A stretch of DNA of 64,000 nucleotides from Pseudomonas sp. MPC6 (GCF_006094435.1 NZ_CP034783.1:1329001-1393000), one strand, 5' to 3'. Shown: positions 1 through 9,155, counted from the first letter of the stretch. The notes: generated by a model not told the origin, from the sequence alone. Numbers and translations: made by a program.

Positions 1-488
1 CCCTTGATTTCCAGCACCGTGAAATTGCCGCTGGTGATATCCAGCACGGCCAGACCGAACAGGCGCTCGTCACCCAGCACCGCAGCGATCAGGTTGTCCC
101 GACGCTCATCCAGCAGCGCCTCGTCACTCACCGTGCCCGGGGTGATGATCCGCACCACCTGGCGATCCACCGGTCCTTTACTGGTAGCCGGGTCGCCGAC
201 CTGCTCGCAAATCACCACCGACTCGCCGAGCTTAACCAGTTTCGCCAGATAACCTTCCGCGGCGTGGTAAGGAATCCCACACATCGGAATCGCCTGACCG
301 GCCGACTGCCCACGGGCGGTCAGGGTAATGTCCAGCAATTTGGCGGCCTTCTTCGCGTCTTCATAGAAGATCTCGTAGAAGTCGCCCATGCGGTAGAACA
401 TCAGCTGGTCGGGGTGCTGGTTTTTCAGGCGCCAGTACTGCTGCATCATTGGCGTGTGGGAGGACAGATCGGAGAGCGCTTTATTCAT
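1..488 (-). CDS. mutS: DNA mismatch repair protein MutS (5' part only)
   Basis: This is the first ~162 codons of mutS; the rest lies beyond the left edge. MutS binds mismatches and small loops and recruits MutL. The visible part is the mismatch-recognition domain [13 protein letters not shown] near residue 10, then the conserved [15 protein letters not shown] around residues 30-44, which holds the Phe and Glu of the F-x-E wedge that contacts the mismatch. [10 protein letters not shown] and RIITPGT follow, as in family members. The start is ATG at 488 ([10 protein letters not shown]), matching the usual MutS N-terminus length. Transcription runs out of the window, divergently from pncC-recA. 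Confidence 0.97.
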   Translation of the reverse strand, partial: MNKALSDLSSHTPMMQQYWRLKNQHPDQLMFYRMGDFYEIFYEDAKKAAKLLDITLTARGQSAGQAIPMCGIPYHAAEGYLAKLVKLGESVVICEQVGDPATSKGPVDRQVVRIITPGTVSDEALLDERRDNLIAAVLGDERLFGLAVLDITSGNFTVLEIK

Positions 489-761
489 CGGATAATCAGG
501 CAAATTCGTTGAAAGGTGTAGGGCAAAGGAGGGGCGACGGCCCGGCTTTTCCGCGATGGGCGCAAGGTTAACATGGGCGGTCCACCCGACGCAGGCATGA
601 AAGCCCGACAAAAATAGCGCCCAGATCATTAAGCCCCGCCAATGGATGGCCGAGAGCGAGCCGGCGTCATCTTTGGCCGTTAACATCTTGATTGATGCCG
701 TGCCTTGCAAGCGCGATCCGCTCGTGTACGGTAGTCCCATTCAGCCTTTCAGGAGAGGACC

Positions 762-1262
762 GTGAAAGAAATCACCCAACTGGCCGCTGAACTTGGCAGG
801 CGCCTGCAGGTTCTCAATACCCACGTCACGGCCGCCGAGTCCTGTACCGGTGGCGGGATTTGCGAGGCCATTACCCGCATTCCCGGCAGCTCGGCGTGGT
901 TCGAGGCGGGTTATGTCACTTACTCCAACCGCCAGAAAATCGAGCAATTGAATGTCCCTGCGCAGTTGTTTGCGACGGTTGGGGCGGTCAGTCGCGAGGT
1001 GGTCGAGGCGATGGTGCGGGGCGCGCAGGAAAAAAGCCGCGCGCATTTTGCCGTGGCGGTCAGTGGCGTCGCCGGGCCCGATGGCGGGTCGCCCAGCAAG
1101 CCGGTGGGCACGGTGTGGCTGGCATGGGGCGTCGGCGAGCGGGTATTCAGCGAGGTGCAGCACTTCCCCGGCAACCGCGACGAAGTTCGCCGACAAACGG
1201 TGAAGGCCGCGCTAGAGGGGCTACTGCGCCATGCAGCTGGAGAAATCTCAAATCAGGGGTAG
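762..1262 (+). CDS. pncC: CinA C-terminal family protein, probable nicotinamide-nucleotide amidohydrolase PncC
   Basis: A stand-alone 166-residue CinA C-terminal domain. In this family it deamidates nicotinamide mononucleotide to nicotinate mononucleotide, recycling the NMN that NAD-dependent DNA ligase releases. The motif AESCTGG (residues 25-31, Ser27 being the likely catalytic serine) and [12 protein letters not shown] are clear; the N-terminal MoCF-like domain of full CinA is absent, as in E. coli PncC. The start is GTG at 762, about 6 bases after AGGAGAGG. It lies directly upstream of recA, the usual pncC-recA-recX order in pseudomonads, but recA has its own promoter region between them. 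Confidence 0.93.
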   Translation: MKEITQLAAELGRRLQVLNTHVTAAESCTGGGICEAITRIPGSSAWFEAGYVTYSNRQKIEQLNVPAQLFATVGAVSREVVEAMVRGAQEKSRAHFAVAVSGVAGPDGGSPSKPVGTVWLAWGVGERVFSEVQHFPGNRDEVRRQTVKAALEGLLRHAAGEISNQG

Positions 1263-1289
1263 GCGATCCTCAAGCGCTGTGGAATAATA

Positions 1290-1305
1290 CTGGCTACTTA
1301 TACAG
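1290..1305 (+). promoter_or_regulatory. LexA (SOS) box upstream of recA
   Basis: The sequence CTGGCTACTTATACAG fits the CTG-N10-CAG LexA consensus with an AT-rich core. It ends 40 bases before the recA start, as expected for SOS control of recA and the linked recX. Confidence 0.88.
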
Positions 1306-1345
1306 GTGTTGGCCGTCAGGCCTTATTGATTACGTGAGGACTTTA

Positions 1346-2398
1346 ATGGACGACAACAAGAAGAAAGCCTTGGCTGCGGCCCTGGGTCAGATCGAACGTC
1401 AATTCGGCAAGGGTGCCGTAATGCGTATGGGCGATCAGGACCGTCAGGCGATCCCGGCTATCTCCACTGGCTCTCTGGGGCTGGACATCGCGCTCGGCAT
1501 TGGCGGTCTGCCAAAAGGCCGTATCGTTGAAATCTACGGCCCTGAATCCTCGGGTAAAACCACGCTGACACTGTCGGTGATCGCCCAGGCTCAAAAAGCC
1601 GGCGCGACCTGCGCATTCGTCGACGCCGAACACGCCCTCGACCCTGAATATGCCGGCAAGCTGGGCGTCAACGTCGACGACCTGCTGGTTTCCCAGCCGG
1701 ACACCGGCGAGCAGGCCCTGGAAATCACCGACATGCTGGTGCGTTCCAACGCGGTTGACGTGATCATCGTCGACTCCGTGGCGGCATTGGTGCCAAAGGC
1801 TGAAATCGAAGGCGAAATGGGTGACATGCACGTGGGCCTGCAAGCCCGTCTGATGTCCCAGGCTCTGCGTAAAATCACCGGTAACATCAAGAACGCCAAC
1901 TGCCTGGTTATCTTCATCAACCAGATCCGCATGAAAATCGGTGTGATGTTCGGCAGTCCGGAAACCACTACCGGTGGTAACGCGCTGAAGTTCTACGCCT
2001 CGGTTCGTCTGGACATCCGTCGCACTGGCGCGGTGAAAGAAGGTGATGAAGTCGTTGGTAGCGAGACCCGCGTCAAGGTCGTGAAGAACAAGGTGGCTTC
2101 GCCGTTCCGTCAGGCCGAGTTCCAGATTCTCTATGGCAAGGGCATCTACCTCAACGGTGAGATGATCGACCTGGGTGTGCTGCACGGTTTCGTCGAGAAG
2201 TCCGGTGCCTGGTATGCGTACAACGGCACCAAGATCGGTCAGGGCAAAGCCAACTCGGCCAAGTACCTGGCAGAAAACCCGGACATCGCCGCGACCCTCG
2301 AGAAGCAATTGCGCGACAAATTGCTGTCTCCAGCACCGGACGTCAAAGCTTCGCCGGCCAAAGAGAAAGCGGATGACCTGGTAGAAGTGGACGTCTGA
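1346..2398 (+). CDS. recA: Recombinase RecA
   Basis: 350 residues, the normal length. RecA forms ATP-bound filaments on single-stranded DNA, catalyses strand exchange and stimulates LexA self-cleavage. Walker A GPESSGKT is at residues 65-72, the VDAEHALDP and [10 protein letters not shown] stretches contain the catalytic Glu and Walker B, and the L2 region carries [17 protein letters not shown]. The acidic tail (DDLVEVDV) is typical. The start is ATG at 1346 ([10 protein letters not shown]); the open frame runs much further upstream, through pncC, but only this start matches the family. A LexA box precedes it and recX follows 8 bases after the stop. Confidence 0.99.
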   Translation: MDDNKKKALAAALGQIERQFGKGAVMRMGDQDRQAIPAISTGSLGLDIALGIGGLPKGRIVEIYGPESSGKTTLTLSVIAQAQKAGATCAFVDAEHALDPEYAGKLGVNVDDLLVSQPDTGEQALEITDMLVRSNAVDVIIVDSVAALVPKAEIEGEMGDMHVGLQARLMSQALRKITGNIKNANCLVIFINQIRMKIGVMFGSPETTTGGNALKFYASVRLDIRRTGAVKEGDEVVGSETRVKVVKNKVASPFRQAEFQILYGKGIYLNGEMIDLGVLHGFVEKSGAWYAYNGTKIGQGKANSAKYLAENPDIAATLEKQLRDKLLSPAPDVKASPAKEKADDLVEVDV

Positions 2399-2406
2399 TT
2401 GATCCG

Positions 2407-2874
2407 ATGACTGCTGTACTCGATACACTCGTCGCAGTGCGGCGAACCGCAATGGACCTGCTCGCGCGACGCGAGCATGGTCGAGTCGAGCTGACGCGTA
2501 AACTGCGTCAGCGCGGCGCTCTTCCTGAAATGATCGACACCGCACTCGACCGCTTGACGGAAGAGGGCCTGTTGTCCGAATCCCGTTACCTGGAAAGTTT
2601 CGTTTCCTACCGTTCCCGTTCCGGTTATGGCCCTTTGCGTATTCGCGAAGAGTTGAGCCAGCGCGGACTGCAACGTACTGACATCGAACTTGCGTTACGC
2701 GAGAGCGGTATCAACTGGCAGGAACAACTGGAAGATACCTGGCGGCGCAAATTCTCCGGACATTTACCCATAGACGCCAGGGAGCGCGCCAAACAAGGCC
2801 GGTTCCTGAGTTATCGGGGATATTCCATGGAGATGATCAGCCGCTTGTTCAGCGGCCGAGGGATGGACGATTGA
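2407..2874 (+). CDS. recX: Regulatory protein RecX
   Basis: 155 residues, with the tandem three-helix repeats of Rec[30 protein letters not shown] and the [15 protein letters not shown] core. RecX binds in the groove of the RecA filament, inhibits its activity and promotes disassembly. It starts 8 bases after recA and is probably co-transcribed with it by read-through, so it shares LexA control. A strong hairpin terminator follows. Confidence 0.96.
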   Translation: MTAVLDTLVAVRRTAMDLLARREHGRVELTRKLRQRGALPEMIDTALDRLTEEGLLSESRYLESFVSYRSRSGYGPLRIREELSQRGLQRTDIELALRESGINWQEQLEDTWRRKFSGHLPIDARERAKQGRFLSYRGYSMEMISRLFSGRGMDD

Positions 2875-2878
2875 ATGA

Positions 2879-2913
2879 AACGGCTCGCTATTTCGATAGC
2901 GGGCCGTTTTTTT
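2879..2913 (+). terminator. Rho-independent terminator after recX
   Basis: The stem AACGGCTCGCTAT pairs with ATAGCGGGCCGTT around a TTCG tetraloop and is followed by a run of seven T. It closes the recA-recX unit. Confidence 0.9.
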
Positions 2914-2916
2914 GGC

Positions 2917-4035
2917 TCACGTAACTTTTGACGGTTCCCGCGTGCGCTGTTGCGCCTGGGGTTTTGACTGCGCCCAGTTTTCCGGCAGGTTGATGTAGTC
3001 CACCAGTTCCCGCAGGCGTCCATGATCACGGGCATTGAACGTGAAGGCCAGTCGCGCCAGGTGGCTGAACTGCGGTTCGTCGTGCTCCTCGCCGCTGTAG
3101 GCATGCTGGTGGAAGTGATCGCTCAGGCACAGGTCGGCGAATGCGCCTTGCATGTGTTCGAGCGCGTCGTCGCTGAGCTTGTGGTTCATGCGGATCACGA
3201 ACTGATGCTTGAGCCAGCGGCTTGAGTGGAAGTTGCGGTAGAACTGATTGATCTGCTCCACCGCCTCTTCGGCGCTATAGACCAGGCTCAACAGCTTCAT
3301 GTCGGTGGGCAGGATGTAGCGATTCTCCTCCAGTTGCTGGTGAATGAAGTCCAGTGCGCCTTGCCAGAACTTGCCGCCCGGCGCATCCAGCAGCACCACC
3401 GGTACCAGCGGGCTCTTGCCGGTCTGGATCAGGGTCAGTACTTCCAGCGCTTCATCCAGCGTACCGAAACCGCCGGGGCACAGGACCAGCGCATCGGCTT
3501 CCTTGACGAAGAACAGTTTGCGGGTGAAGAAGAAGTGGAAGGGCAGCAGGTTGGTCGTGCCATTGACGGTGGGGTTGGCATGCTGCTCGAAGGGCAGGGT
3601 GATGTTGAACCCCAGGCTATGTTCCAGGCCGGCACCTTCGTGGGCCGCCGCCATGATGCCGCCACCGGCGCCGGTGATGACCATCAGGTCCGAGCGCGCC
3701 AGCGCCGCGCCGAGCTCTCGGGCCAAGCCATACAGCGGATGTTCTATCGGCGTTCGGGCCGAGCCGAAAACCGTGACTTTGCGTCGTCCCTTGAACTGTT
3801 CCAGCACCCGGAAGGCATGTTCCAGTTCGCGCAAGGCTTGCAGGGTTATCTTGGCATTCCAGCGGTTGTGATCTTCCTGGGCCATGCGTAGCACGGTCAG
3901 GATCATGTCGCGGTAAATGGGGATGTTCGGGCTGTTGGGTGAAACCAGGTTGAGTTGTTCTTCGACCTTGCTGGTGAGGTCGTGGCCGCTTTCTTCAAAA
4001 TGACGGCTCAGGAGGTCATTCGGTTGGTAAGGCAT
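2917..4035 (-). CDS. LOG family (TIGR00730) Rossmann-fold protein
   Basis: 372 residues. The lysine-decarboxylase-like/LOG signature PGGFGTLDE is at residues 187-195, with GAGGGIMAA at 122-130 and a Thr-Arg-Lys segment between them. Characterised relatives split nucleoside 5'-monophosphates into base and ribose 5-phosphate (cytokinin LOG, PpnN). The conserved Arg and the Glu of the PGG motif are present, so an active enzyme is likely, but the substrate cannot be read from sequence. It has long N- and C-terminal extensions on the ~190-residue core, yet is shorter than E. coli PpnN (454 residues). The start is ATG at 4035. It converges with recX. Confidence 0.88.
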   Translation of the reverse strand: MPYQPNDLLSRHFEESGHDLTSKVEEQLNLVSPNSPNIPIYRDMILTVLRMAQEDHNRWNAKITLQALRELEHAFRVLEQFKGRRKVTVFGSARTPIEHPLYGLARELGAALARSDLMVITGAGGGIMAAAHEGAGLEHSLGFNITLPFEQHANPTVNGTTNLLPFHFFFTRKLFFVKEADALVLCPGGFGTLDEALEVLTLIQTGKSPLVPVVLLDAPGGKFWQGALDFIHQQLEENRYILPTDMKLLSLVYSAEEAVEQINQFYRNFHSSRWLKHQFVIRMNHKLSDDALEHMQGAFADLCLSDHFHQHAYSGEEHDEPQFSHLARLAFTFNARDHGRLRELVDYINLPENWAQSKPQAQQRTREPSKVT

Positions 4036-4217
4036 TCAGCTTCTCCTTCTGCACACTATGACTCTAGACCCTCGCGAGGATTTGCGCTGACTTGATCATT
4101 GCGCCGCAAAGTCTTTCCTGGCAACCGCTTATTGACGGTTTGCAAGGTGATTTCACCGCTCGTCTGAACGGAAAGCTGACTGTGCATCACTCTGATTTAC
4201 TAAAAGACAGGTGTGAC

Positions 4218-4313
4218 ATGACAACTTTGCGTCAATGGCTGGACGCACGACACAAGCGGTTGAAGGATTTTATCGCTCACGCAGGGCGAGGCGCAGGGAG
4301 CCGGAAGCAATGA
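4218..4313 (+). CDS. Tiny hypothetical protein, coupled to the next gene
   Basis: 31 codons beginning MTTLRQWLDARHKRLKDF, basic and probably helical. The frame stays open further upstream to a TTG at 4092, but ATG at 4218 follows a purine-rich AGACAGGTG. The stop overlaps the next start as ATGA at 4310-4313, which suggests translational coupling. No family is recognised, and it may be only a leader for the downstream ORF. Confidence 0.4.
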   Translation: MTTLRQWLDARHKRLKDFIAHAGRGAGSRKQ

Positions 4314-4510
4314 CGAGAGTCATTCTGGAAATCGAAATCGATACGCAACTGTATCGATTGCTGAAGTCATCGGCCGAGAATCACCATTTGAGTCTCGAGG
4401 AGGAGTGTTGCCGGCGTCTTGAGGCTGCCGAGCGACGCTCTTGCTACTTGCAGGCGCTGTTGGCAGAACTGCGCGCCGAGGATGAGCAGCGGCGCGCCAA
4501 TTCCCAATGA
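4310..4510 (+). CDS. Small hypothetical protein with a possible ribbon-helix-helix fold
   Basis: 66 residues. An alternating hydrophobic beta strand (RVILEIEID) is followed by two predicted helices (LYRLLKSSAENHH, then SLEEECCRRLEAAERR), the layout of Arc/MetJ-type DNA-binding proteins. This fold is an inference; no specific family was recognised. Start is ATG at 4310, overlapping the stop of the upstream mini-ORF. It converges with the PA3611-like gene, whose stop codon abuts it. Confidence 0.55.
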   Translation: MTRVILEIEIDTQLYRLLKSSAENHHLSLEEECCRRLEAAERRSCYLQALLAELRAEDEQRRANSQ

Positions 4511-4936
4511 TTACTTTTTCTTCGCGGGTGCAGCTTTCGGGCAATCCGATTCCTGGAAGCGCTCGCTCGCGACCGGACGGTTGGTCTTCACCTCGGTGAA
4601 CTCGTAACGCATGATTGCGCCCTTGGCCATCAGCTTGCGAAAGCCCGGGTTGTTGCAGACGGTGGAGCCGAGCTGGAAATACACCGCTTTCGGGTCGGCG
4701 CGCATTTTGTCGGCGTGGCTGCTCTGGACGCTGAGGTGGTTGATCAACTCTTTACCTTCAACGGTATAGCCCTGATCGAGAATGTCTTCGTTGATCGCTC
4801 GTGGAGTGCCGACGCTGCTTTGAGCGGCAACGTTTTGCAGCATTTTGCTCAGTTCCATGTCTTTCAAGGAAGCAGCCTGAGCGTTGAAGGACGACGCCAG
4901 CAAAATGGCGGCGGTAGGAACGATAAGGCGCAGCAT
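4511..4936 (-). CDS. PA3611-like secreted protein (quorum-sensing-regulated virulence factor family)
   Basis: 141 residues with a clear signal peptide (cleavage expected after FNAQA, residue ~21) and a mature domain ending in a short Lys-rich tail (APAKKK). Two Cys (in STVCNNPGF and ESDCPK) may form a disulfide. Family and position (near recA, erdR, dgkA) match P. aeruginosa PA3611, reported as a quorum-sensing-regulated virulence-associated protein of unknown mechanism. The start is ATG at 4936 with GGAGAG six bases upstream; a longer frame reaching 5137 has no such support and would bury the signal peptide. Confidence 0.8.
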   Translation of the reverse strand: MLRLIVPTAAILLASSFNAQAASLKDMELSKMLQNVAAQSSVGTPRAINEDILDQGYTVEGKELINHLSVQSSHADKMRADPKAVYFQLGSTVCNNPGFRKLMAKGAIMRYEFTEVKTNRPVASERFQESDCPKAAPAKKK

Positions 4937-5124
4937 GAAACTCTCCTGGTTCAGTGACTGGTGGTTCGACCAGCCACATGACTGTGCGTTCAGTGGCGGC
5001 GAATTATAGGGGAGGTGGCCTGGACGGTACAGGCTTGCGCCGGCCGGTCTGATAAACTGCGGGCACTTCCTGTCTTGCCGAGTATTTTCGTGTCGATTTC
5101 CTACCCCTTCCGGTGTTGCCTGCG

Positions 5125-5883
5125 ATGAGCCATGCACTCAAGCCTTTTGCGTTGAATGCTGTCGCGCGCCTGCGCGACCAGCGCGAAGATGAAGGCATCA
5201 GGCCGATCCAGGCTCGTGGCTGGCGAGCCCCGCGTTGCCGTGCCTGCCGTGTGATCGAGAGCCACTGCCTGTGTGCCTGGCGTCCGCAGGTCGAGACTCG
5301 CTCCGGGGTGTGCCTGATCATGACCGGCAAGGAAGTGTTCAAGCCCAGTAATACCGGGTGGCTGATCGCCGATGTGGTGCGGGACAACCATGCGTTCATT
5401 TGGTCACGGACCGAAGTCGACCAGCAACTGTTGCAGCTGCTGTCCGATCCGCAATGGCAACCCTATCTGGTGTTCCCGGGCGAGTACGTCGAGCCTGAGC
5501 GAGTGACCCATGGTGTCAAGGCTGATAGCAGCCGGCGGCCGTTGTTCATCCTGCTGGATGCAACCTGGACCGAAGCCCGAAAGATTTTCCGCAAAAGCCC
5601 CTATTTCGATGCGCTTCCGATCCTGAGCCTGCTACCCGAAAAACTCTCCCGGTACCGGCTGCGACGCTCGACCCGCAGCGAGCACCTGTGCACGGCGGAA
5701 GTGGCGGCGCTGTGTCTCGATCTGGCGGGCGATGTCGAGGCTGCGTCGGCACTGGACGCTTATTTCGATGTGTTCAGTCAGCATTACCTCGATGCGAAAC
5801 ATCAGCTGGAGATGAACGTTGCGACACCGGCACACGCCGAGCTGATGCCCTTCGTGCAGAACGCGGCTGCGGTGACGTGCTGA
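5125..5883 (+). CDS. DTW-domain tRNA-uridine aminocarboxypropyltransferase (TapT-like)
   Basis: 252 residues. This family transfers the aminocarboxypropyl group of S-adenosylmethionine to uridine in tRNA (acp3U). The name-giving motif is at residues 145-148, here DATW inside LLDATWTEARKIF, and a zinc-binding-like set of Cys sits at 38, 41, 48 and 50 (CRAC...CLC). It also has the SPYF and LR.ST segments of the family. ATG at 5125 was chosen; an in-frame GTG at 5113 would add four residues. It is divergent from the PA3611-like gene, and 217 bases without a clear gene separate it from erdR. Confidence 0.85.
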   Translation: MSHALKPFALNAVARLRDQREDEGIRPIQARGWRAPRCRACRVIESHCLCAWRPQVETRSGVCLIMTGKEVFKPSNTGWLIADVVRDNHAFIWSRTEVDQQLLQLLSDPQWQPYLVFPGEYVEPERVTHGVKADSSRRPLFILLDATWTEARKIFRKSPYFDALPILSLLPEKLSRYRLRRSTRSEHLCTAEVAALCLDLAGDVEAASALDAYFDVFSQHYLDAKHQLEMNVATPAHAELMPFVQNAAAVTC

Positions 5884-6100
5884 GCGTCGTCCATACTGCA
5901 AGCGACTGGACGGGCTACGTCGCTTGACCACCCCGGCTTCGCTGGGCATGCTTGGCGCCGATCAGGGCGCGGCCAGGTTTGATACGCCGTTTTTCTTTGC
6001 GCGAATAGCTGCGTGAACAGCTATGTAATTGGCGTTGAACGTGCCCTGTCGATGCAGCTCCGTGGCTGCACCTCGTTTGAAAAACAGGATCATTTTAAAA

Positions 6101-6751
6101 ATGGCCACATACGAAATCCTGATTGCCGATGACCATCCTCTTTTCCGTAGCGCCCTGCATCAAGCGTTGACCCTCGGCCTCGGTCCGGAGGTCCGGCTGG
6201 TGGAAGTGGCGAGCATTGCCGAACTTGAAACCCGTCTGGACGAAAAGGCCGATTGGGATCTGGTGCTGCTGGACCTGAATATGCCGGGGGCCTACGGATT
6301 TTCCGGGCTGGTGCTATTGCGGGGTCAGTATCCGCAGATTCCGGTGGTCATGGTCTCCGCCCAGGAAGAAGCATCGATCATGGTGAAGTCCCGTGAATTC
6401 GGGGCCAGCGGTTTCATTCCCAAGTCGAGCGACCTGAGCGTCATTCAAAAAGCGGTGCGAGCGGTACTCGATGGCGACGTCTTCTGGCCACCCCAGGCGT
6501 TCGAAGACGTGAGCGTTTCCGCTGAAGCCAAGGCTGCCAGCGCCGGACTTGCCAGTCTGACACCGCAGCAGTTTCGGGTGTTGACCATGGTCTGCGAAGG
6601 TTTGCTGAACAAGCAGATCGCCTACGAGCTGAGCGTCTCGGAAGCGACGATCAAGGCCCACGTCACGGCGATTTTCCGTAAGCTGAATGTGCGGACCCGG
6701 ACCCAGGCGGCATTGCTTCTGCAACAACTCGAGTCAATTTCGAGCCACTAA
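6101..6751 (+). CDS. erdR: LuxR/NarL-type response regulator ErdR
   Basis: 216 residues: receiver domain (acidic pair D10/D11, phospho-acceptor D58 in LLDLNMPG, K108 in FIPKSS) and a C-terminal GerE-type helix-turn-helix (about 150-211, with LNKQIAYELSVSEATIKAHVTAI split across the two helices). Length, sequence and the neighbour dgkA match ErdR, which in pseudomonads pairs with the unlinked hybrid kinase MxtR to control acetate and ethanol metabolism genes such as acsA. No kinase gene is nearby, consistent with that. ATG at 6101 gives the standard MATYEILIADDHP start; the frame upstream is open but not family-like. Confidence 0.88.
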   Translation: MATYEILIADDHPLFRSALHQALTLGLGPEVRLVEVASIAELETRLDEKADWDLVLLDLNMPGAYGFSGLVLLRGQYPQIPVVMVSAQEEASIMVKSREFGASGFIPKSSDLSVIQKAVRAVLDGDVFWPPQAFEDVSVSAEAKAASAGLASLTPQQFRVLTMVCEGLLNKQIAYELSVSEATIKAHVTAIFRKLNVRTRTQAALLLQQLESISSH

Positions 6752-6825
6752 AGCCTGACCGTTCACGCTTTTTTGACCGGGCTTGGTCTAGCTTTCCCAC
6801 TTCTTTTCAGTCAGTTGCCTACTCT

Positions 6826-7188
6826 ATGTCACCTTTCAAAGGCCAGACCGGCCTCAAACGTATCCTCAACGCCTCCGGTTACTCGTTCGATGGCCTGCGC
6901 GCAGCCTTCACCGGCGAAGCGGCCTTTCGGCAACTGGTTCTGCTCAATGTCATCCTGATCCCGATTTCGTTCTTCCTGAACGTCAGCCGTGTCGAGCAGG
7001 CGCTGCTCATTGCCGTCTGTCTGTTGGCTTTGATTGTCGAATTGCTCAATTCGGCAGTGGAAGCGGCCATTGACCGCATTTCCCTTGAGCTGCATCCGCT
7101 GTCGAAGAATGCCAAAGACATGGGCAGCGCCGCGCAGTTGGTGGCGTTGACCATGATCGCCTTGGTGTGGGCGGTGATCCTGCTTTAA
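6826..7188 (+). CDS. dgkA: Diacylglycerol kinase DgkA
   Basis: 120 residues, three membrane segments, small prokaryotic DgkA type. It phosphorylates diacylglycerol to phosphatidic acid at the inner membrane, recycling lipid released by glucan or lipid A modification. The signature VELLNSAVEAAIDRIS (about residues 71-86) contains the catalytic and metal-binding Glu (E72, E79), and E31 in FTGEAAFR is the conserved N-terminal one. It follows erdR by 74 bases and its last bases overlap the converging finR stop. Confidence 0.95.
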   Translation: MSPFKGQTGLKRILNASGYSFDGLRAAFTGEAAFRQLVLLNVILIPISFFLNVSRVEQALLIAVCLLALIVELLNSAVEAAIDRISLELHPLSKNAKDMGSAAQLVALTMIALVWAVILL

Positions 7189-8111
7189 GCGATGGTGGGC
7201 AGCACGATCTCGTCGCTGCGCTGAACCCCTGCGGTGAACGCGCGGCACAGGTCGAGGAATTCGCGCATCGCCGAGGTCTGGTATTTCTGTTTGTGCCAGA
7301 TGAAATAGAACTGCCGCGCCAGGTCCAGGTCCGGGGTTTCCACCGGTACCAGGCTGCCGCGGCGGAAGGCATCGCGCAGCGCCAGCCGCGAAATGCAGCC
7401 AATCCCCAACCCTGATTCCACTGCGCGCTTGATCGCTTCGGTGTGTTCCAGTTCCAGGCGAATATTCAGTCCGCTACGGTGGTGACGCATGGCCTGGTCA
7501 AACGTCAGCCGTGTGCCCGAGCCTTGCTCCCGCAGGATCCAGGCCTCGTGGCTCAGCTCATCCATGGTCGCCGTGCCCCGCTTGGCCAGTGGATGCTGGG
7601 GCGCGCAGAACACCACCAGCTCATCCTCGACCCAGCTCTGCACTTCGATGTCCGGATGACTGCAGTCGCCTTCGATCAGACCCAGATCAATTTCATAGTG
7701 GGCAACCTGCTGCACAATGTTGGCGGTGTTCTGCACATGCAGCTTCACCTGGCTTTCCGGATGACGCTGCATGAAGCTGCCGATCAGCAGGGTGGCCAGG
7801 TAATTGCCGATGGTGAGGGTCGCGCCGACCGCCAGGGAGCCAAAACCGGACTTGCCGTTGAGCAGGTCTTCGATTTCCTTGGCCTGATCGAGCAGTGCCA
7901 CCGCTTGCGGCAACAGCTGTTTGCCGAGGGCGTTGAGGGCCAGCCGTTTGCCTGCGCGGTCGAACAGCTGGCAGCTGCATTGGCGCTCGAGCTCGGTGAT
8001 CGAGGTGCTCGCCGCCGATTGCGAGAGGTTGAGCAGACCCGCCGCGCGGGATACGCTTTCCTGCTGGGCGACGGCGACGAATACTTGAAGTTGACGGAGA
8101 GTAAATCGCAT
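7185..8111 (-). CDS. finR: LysR-type regulator FinR
   Basis: 308 residues: an N-terminal winged helix-turn-helix (FTLRQLQVFVAVAQQESVSRAA region) and a type 2 periplasmic-binding-like effector domain. It is divergent from fpr with 149 bases between the starts, the arrangement of finR-fprA in Pseudomonas putida, where FinR is needed for fprA induction by superoxide. ATG at 8111 (MRFTLRQL) was chosen; an upstream in-frame extension to 8204 runs into the promoter region. Confidence 0.85.
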   Translation of the reverse strand: MRFTLRQLQVFVAVAQQESVSRAAGLLNLSQSAASTSITELERQCSCQLFDRAGKRLALNALGKQLLPQAVALLDQAKEIEDLLNGKSGFGSLAVGATLTIGNYLATLLIGSFMQRHPESQVKLHVQNTANIVQQVAHYEIDLGLIEGDCSHPDIEVQSWVEDELVVFCAPQHPLAKRGTATMDELSHEAWILREQGSGTRLTFDQAMRHHRSGLNIRLELEHTEAIKRAVESGLGIGCISRLALRDAFRRGSLVPVETPDLDLARQFYFIWHKQKYQTSAMREFLDLCRAFTAGVQRSDEIVLPTIA

Positions 8112-8123
8112 ATCGATATAACC

Positions 8124-8136
8124 GATAACCCTTATC
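8124..8136. promoter_or_regulatory. Candidate FinR operator in the finR-fpr intergenic region
   Basis: GATAA-CCC-TTATC is a perfect inverted repeat 13 bases upstream of the finR start, followed at once by a second AT-rich half (TTAATAAT). LysR regulators usually bind such dyads in the shared divergent promoter. Assignment to FinR is inference from position. Confidence 0.35.
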
Positions 8137-8260
8137 TTAATAATCCAGTTAACAGATATTGTGGCTGCCATTAGAATGCGATGCAATTGCGCACAGCAGC
8201 TCATTTTTTTCAGAGCAGGCGCAGAGCGCGCGCAGACAAATCTCCAGGAGTCCCACGTAC

Positions 8261-9040
8261 ATGAGCAACATGAACCACGAGCGTGTCCTCAGTGTTCACC
8301 ACTGGAACGACACTCTGTTCAGCTTCAAGTGCACCCGCGATCCGGGCCTGCGCTTCGAGAACGGTCAGTTCGTGATGATCGGCCTGCAACAGCCCAACGG
8401 CCGCCCGCTTATGCGTGCTTACTCGATTGCCAGCCCGAACTGGGAAGAGCATCTGGAGTTCTTCAGCATCAAGGTGCCTGATGGCCCGCTGACTTCCCAG
8501 TTGCAGCACCTGAAGGAAGGCGACGAGATCATCATCAGCAAGAAGCCTACCGGCACGCTGGTGCTGGACGACTTGAAGCCTGGCAAACATTTGTACCTGC
8601 TCAGCACCGGTACCGGCCTGGCGCCGTTCATGAGCGTCATCCAGGACCCGGAAACCTACGAGCGTTTCGAAAAAGTGATCCTGTGCCACGGCGTGCGTTA
8701 CGTCAACGAAGTCGCCTATCGCGAATTCATCACCGAGCACCTGCCGCAGAACGAGTTCTTCGGCGACGCCCTGCGTGACAAGTTGATCTACTACCCGACC
8801 GTGACCCGTGAGCCGTTCGAGAACGAAGGTCGCCTGACCGACCTGATGCGCAGCGGCAAGCTGTTCAGCGATATCGGCCTGCCACCGATCAACCCGCAGG
8901 ACGATCGCGCCATGTTGTGCGGCAGCCCGAGCATGCTCGACGAGACCAGCGAAGTGTTGAACAGCTTCGGCCTGAAAGTCTCGCCGCGGATGCGCGAGCC
9001 GGGTGACTACCTGATCGAGCGAGCGTTCGTCGAAAAGTGA
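8261..9040 (+). CDS. fpr: Ferredoxin--NADP+ reductase (FprA type)
   Basis: 259 residues, the subclass I bacterial FNR. It shuttles electrons between NADPH and ferredoxin or flavodoxin through FAD and acts in the oxidative stress response. FAD-binding RAYSIAS is at residues 52-58, the NADP-binding GTGLAPF at 117-123, CHGVR and LCGSPSM follow, and the chain ends in the short ...ERAFVEK tail typical of this subclass. ATG at 8261 lies 11 bases after CAGGAG. Regulation by the divergent finR product is expected. Confidence 0.96.
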   Translation: MSNMNHERVLSVHHWNDTLFSFKCTRDPGLRFENGQFVMIGLQQPNGRPLMRAYSIASPNWEEHLEFFSIKVPDGPLTSQLQHLKEGDEIIISKKPTGTLVLDDLKPGKHLYLLSTGTGLAPFMSVIQDPETYERFEKVILCHGVRYVNEVAYREFITEHLPQNEFFGDALRDKLIYYPTVTREPFENEGRLTDLMRSGKLFSDIGLPPINPQDDRAMLCGSPSMLDETSEVLNSFGLKVSPRMREPGDYLIERAFVEK

Positions 9041-9054
9041 CCGCAGGTCACTTG

Positions 9055-9154
9055 TGTAGGAGCTGGCTTGCCAGCGAAGGTCGTTAACGATAACGCGTGT
9101 TTACCGGGTAAACGCGGCGCATTCAGGACCTTCGCTGGCAAGCCAGTTCCTACA
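9055..9154. repeat. REPIN (pair of inverted REP sequences)
   Basis: TGTAGGAGCTGGCTTGCCAG at the left and its inverted counterpart ending TTCCTACA at the right, with about 50 bases between the arms. It lies between the convergent fpr and trmO genes. Confidence 0.9.
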
Positions 9155-9155
9155 G

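Noticed and set aside
860..1345. Long upstream extension of the recA frame
   Set aside because: The frame stays open across pncC by chance; RecA homologues begin at the ATG at 1346 and the SOS box lies between.
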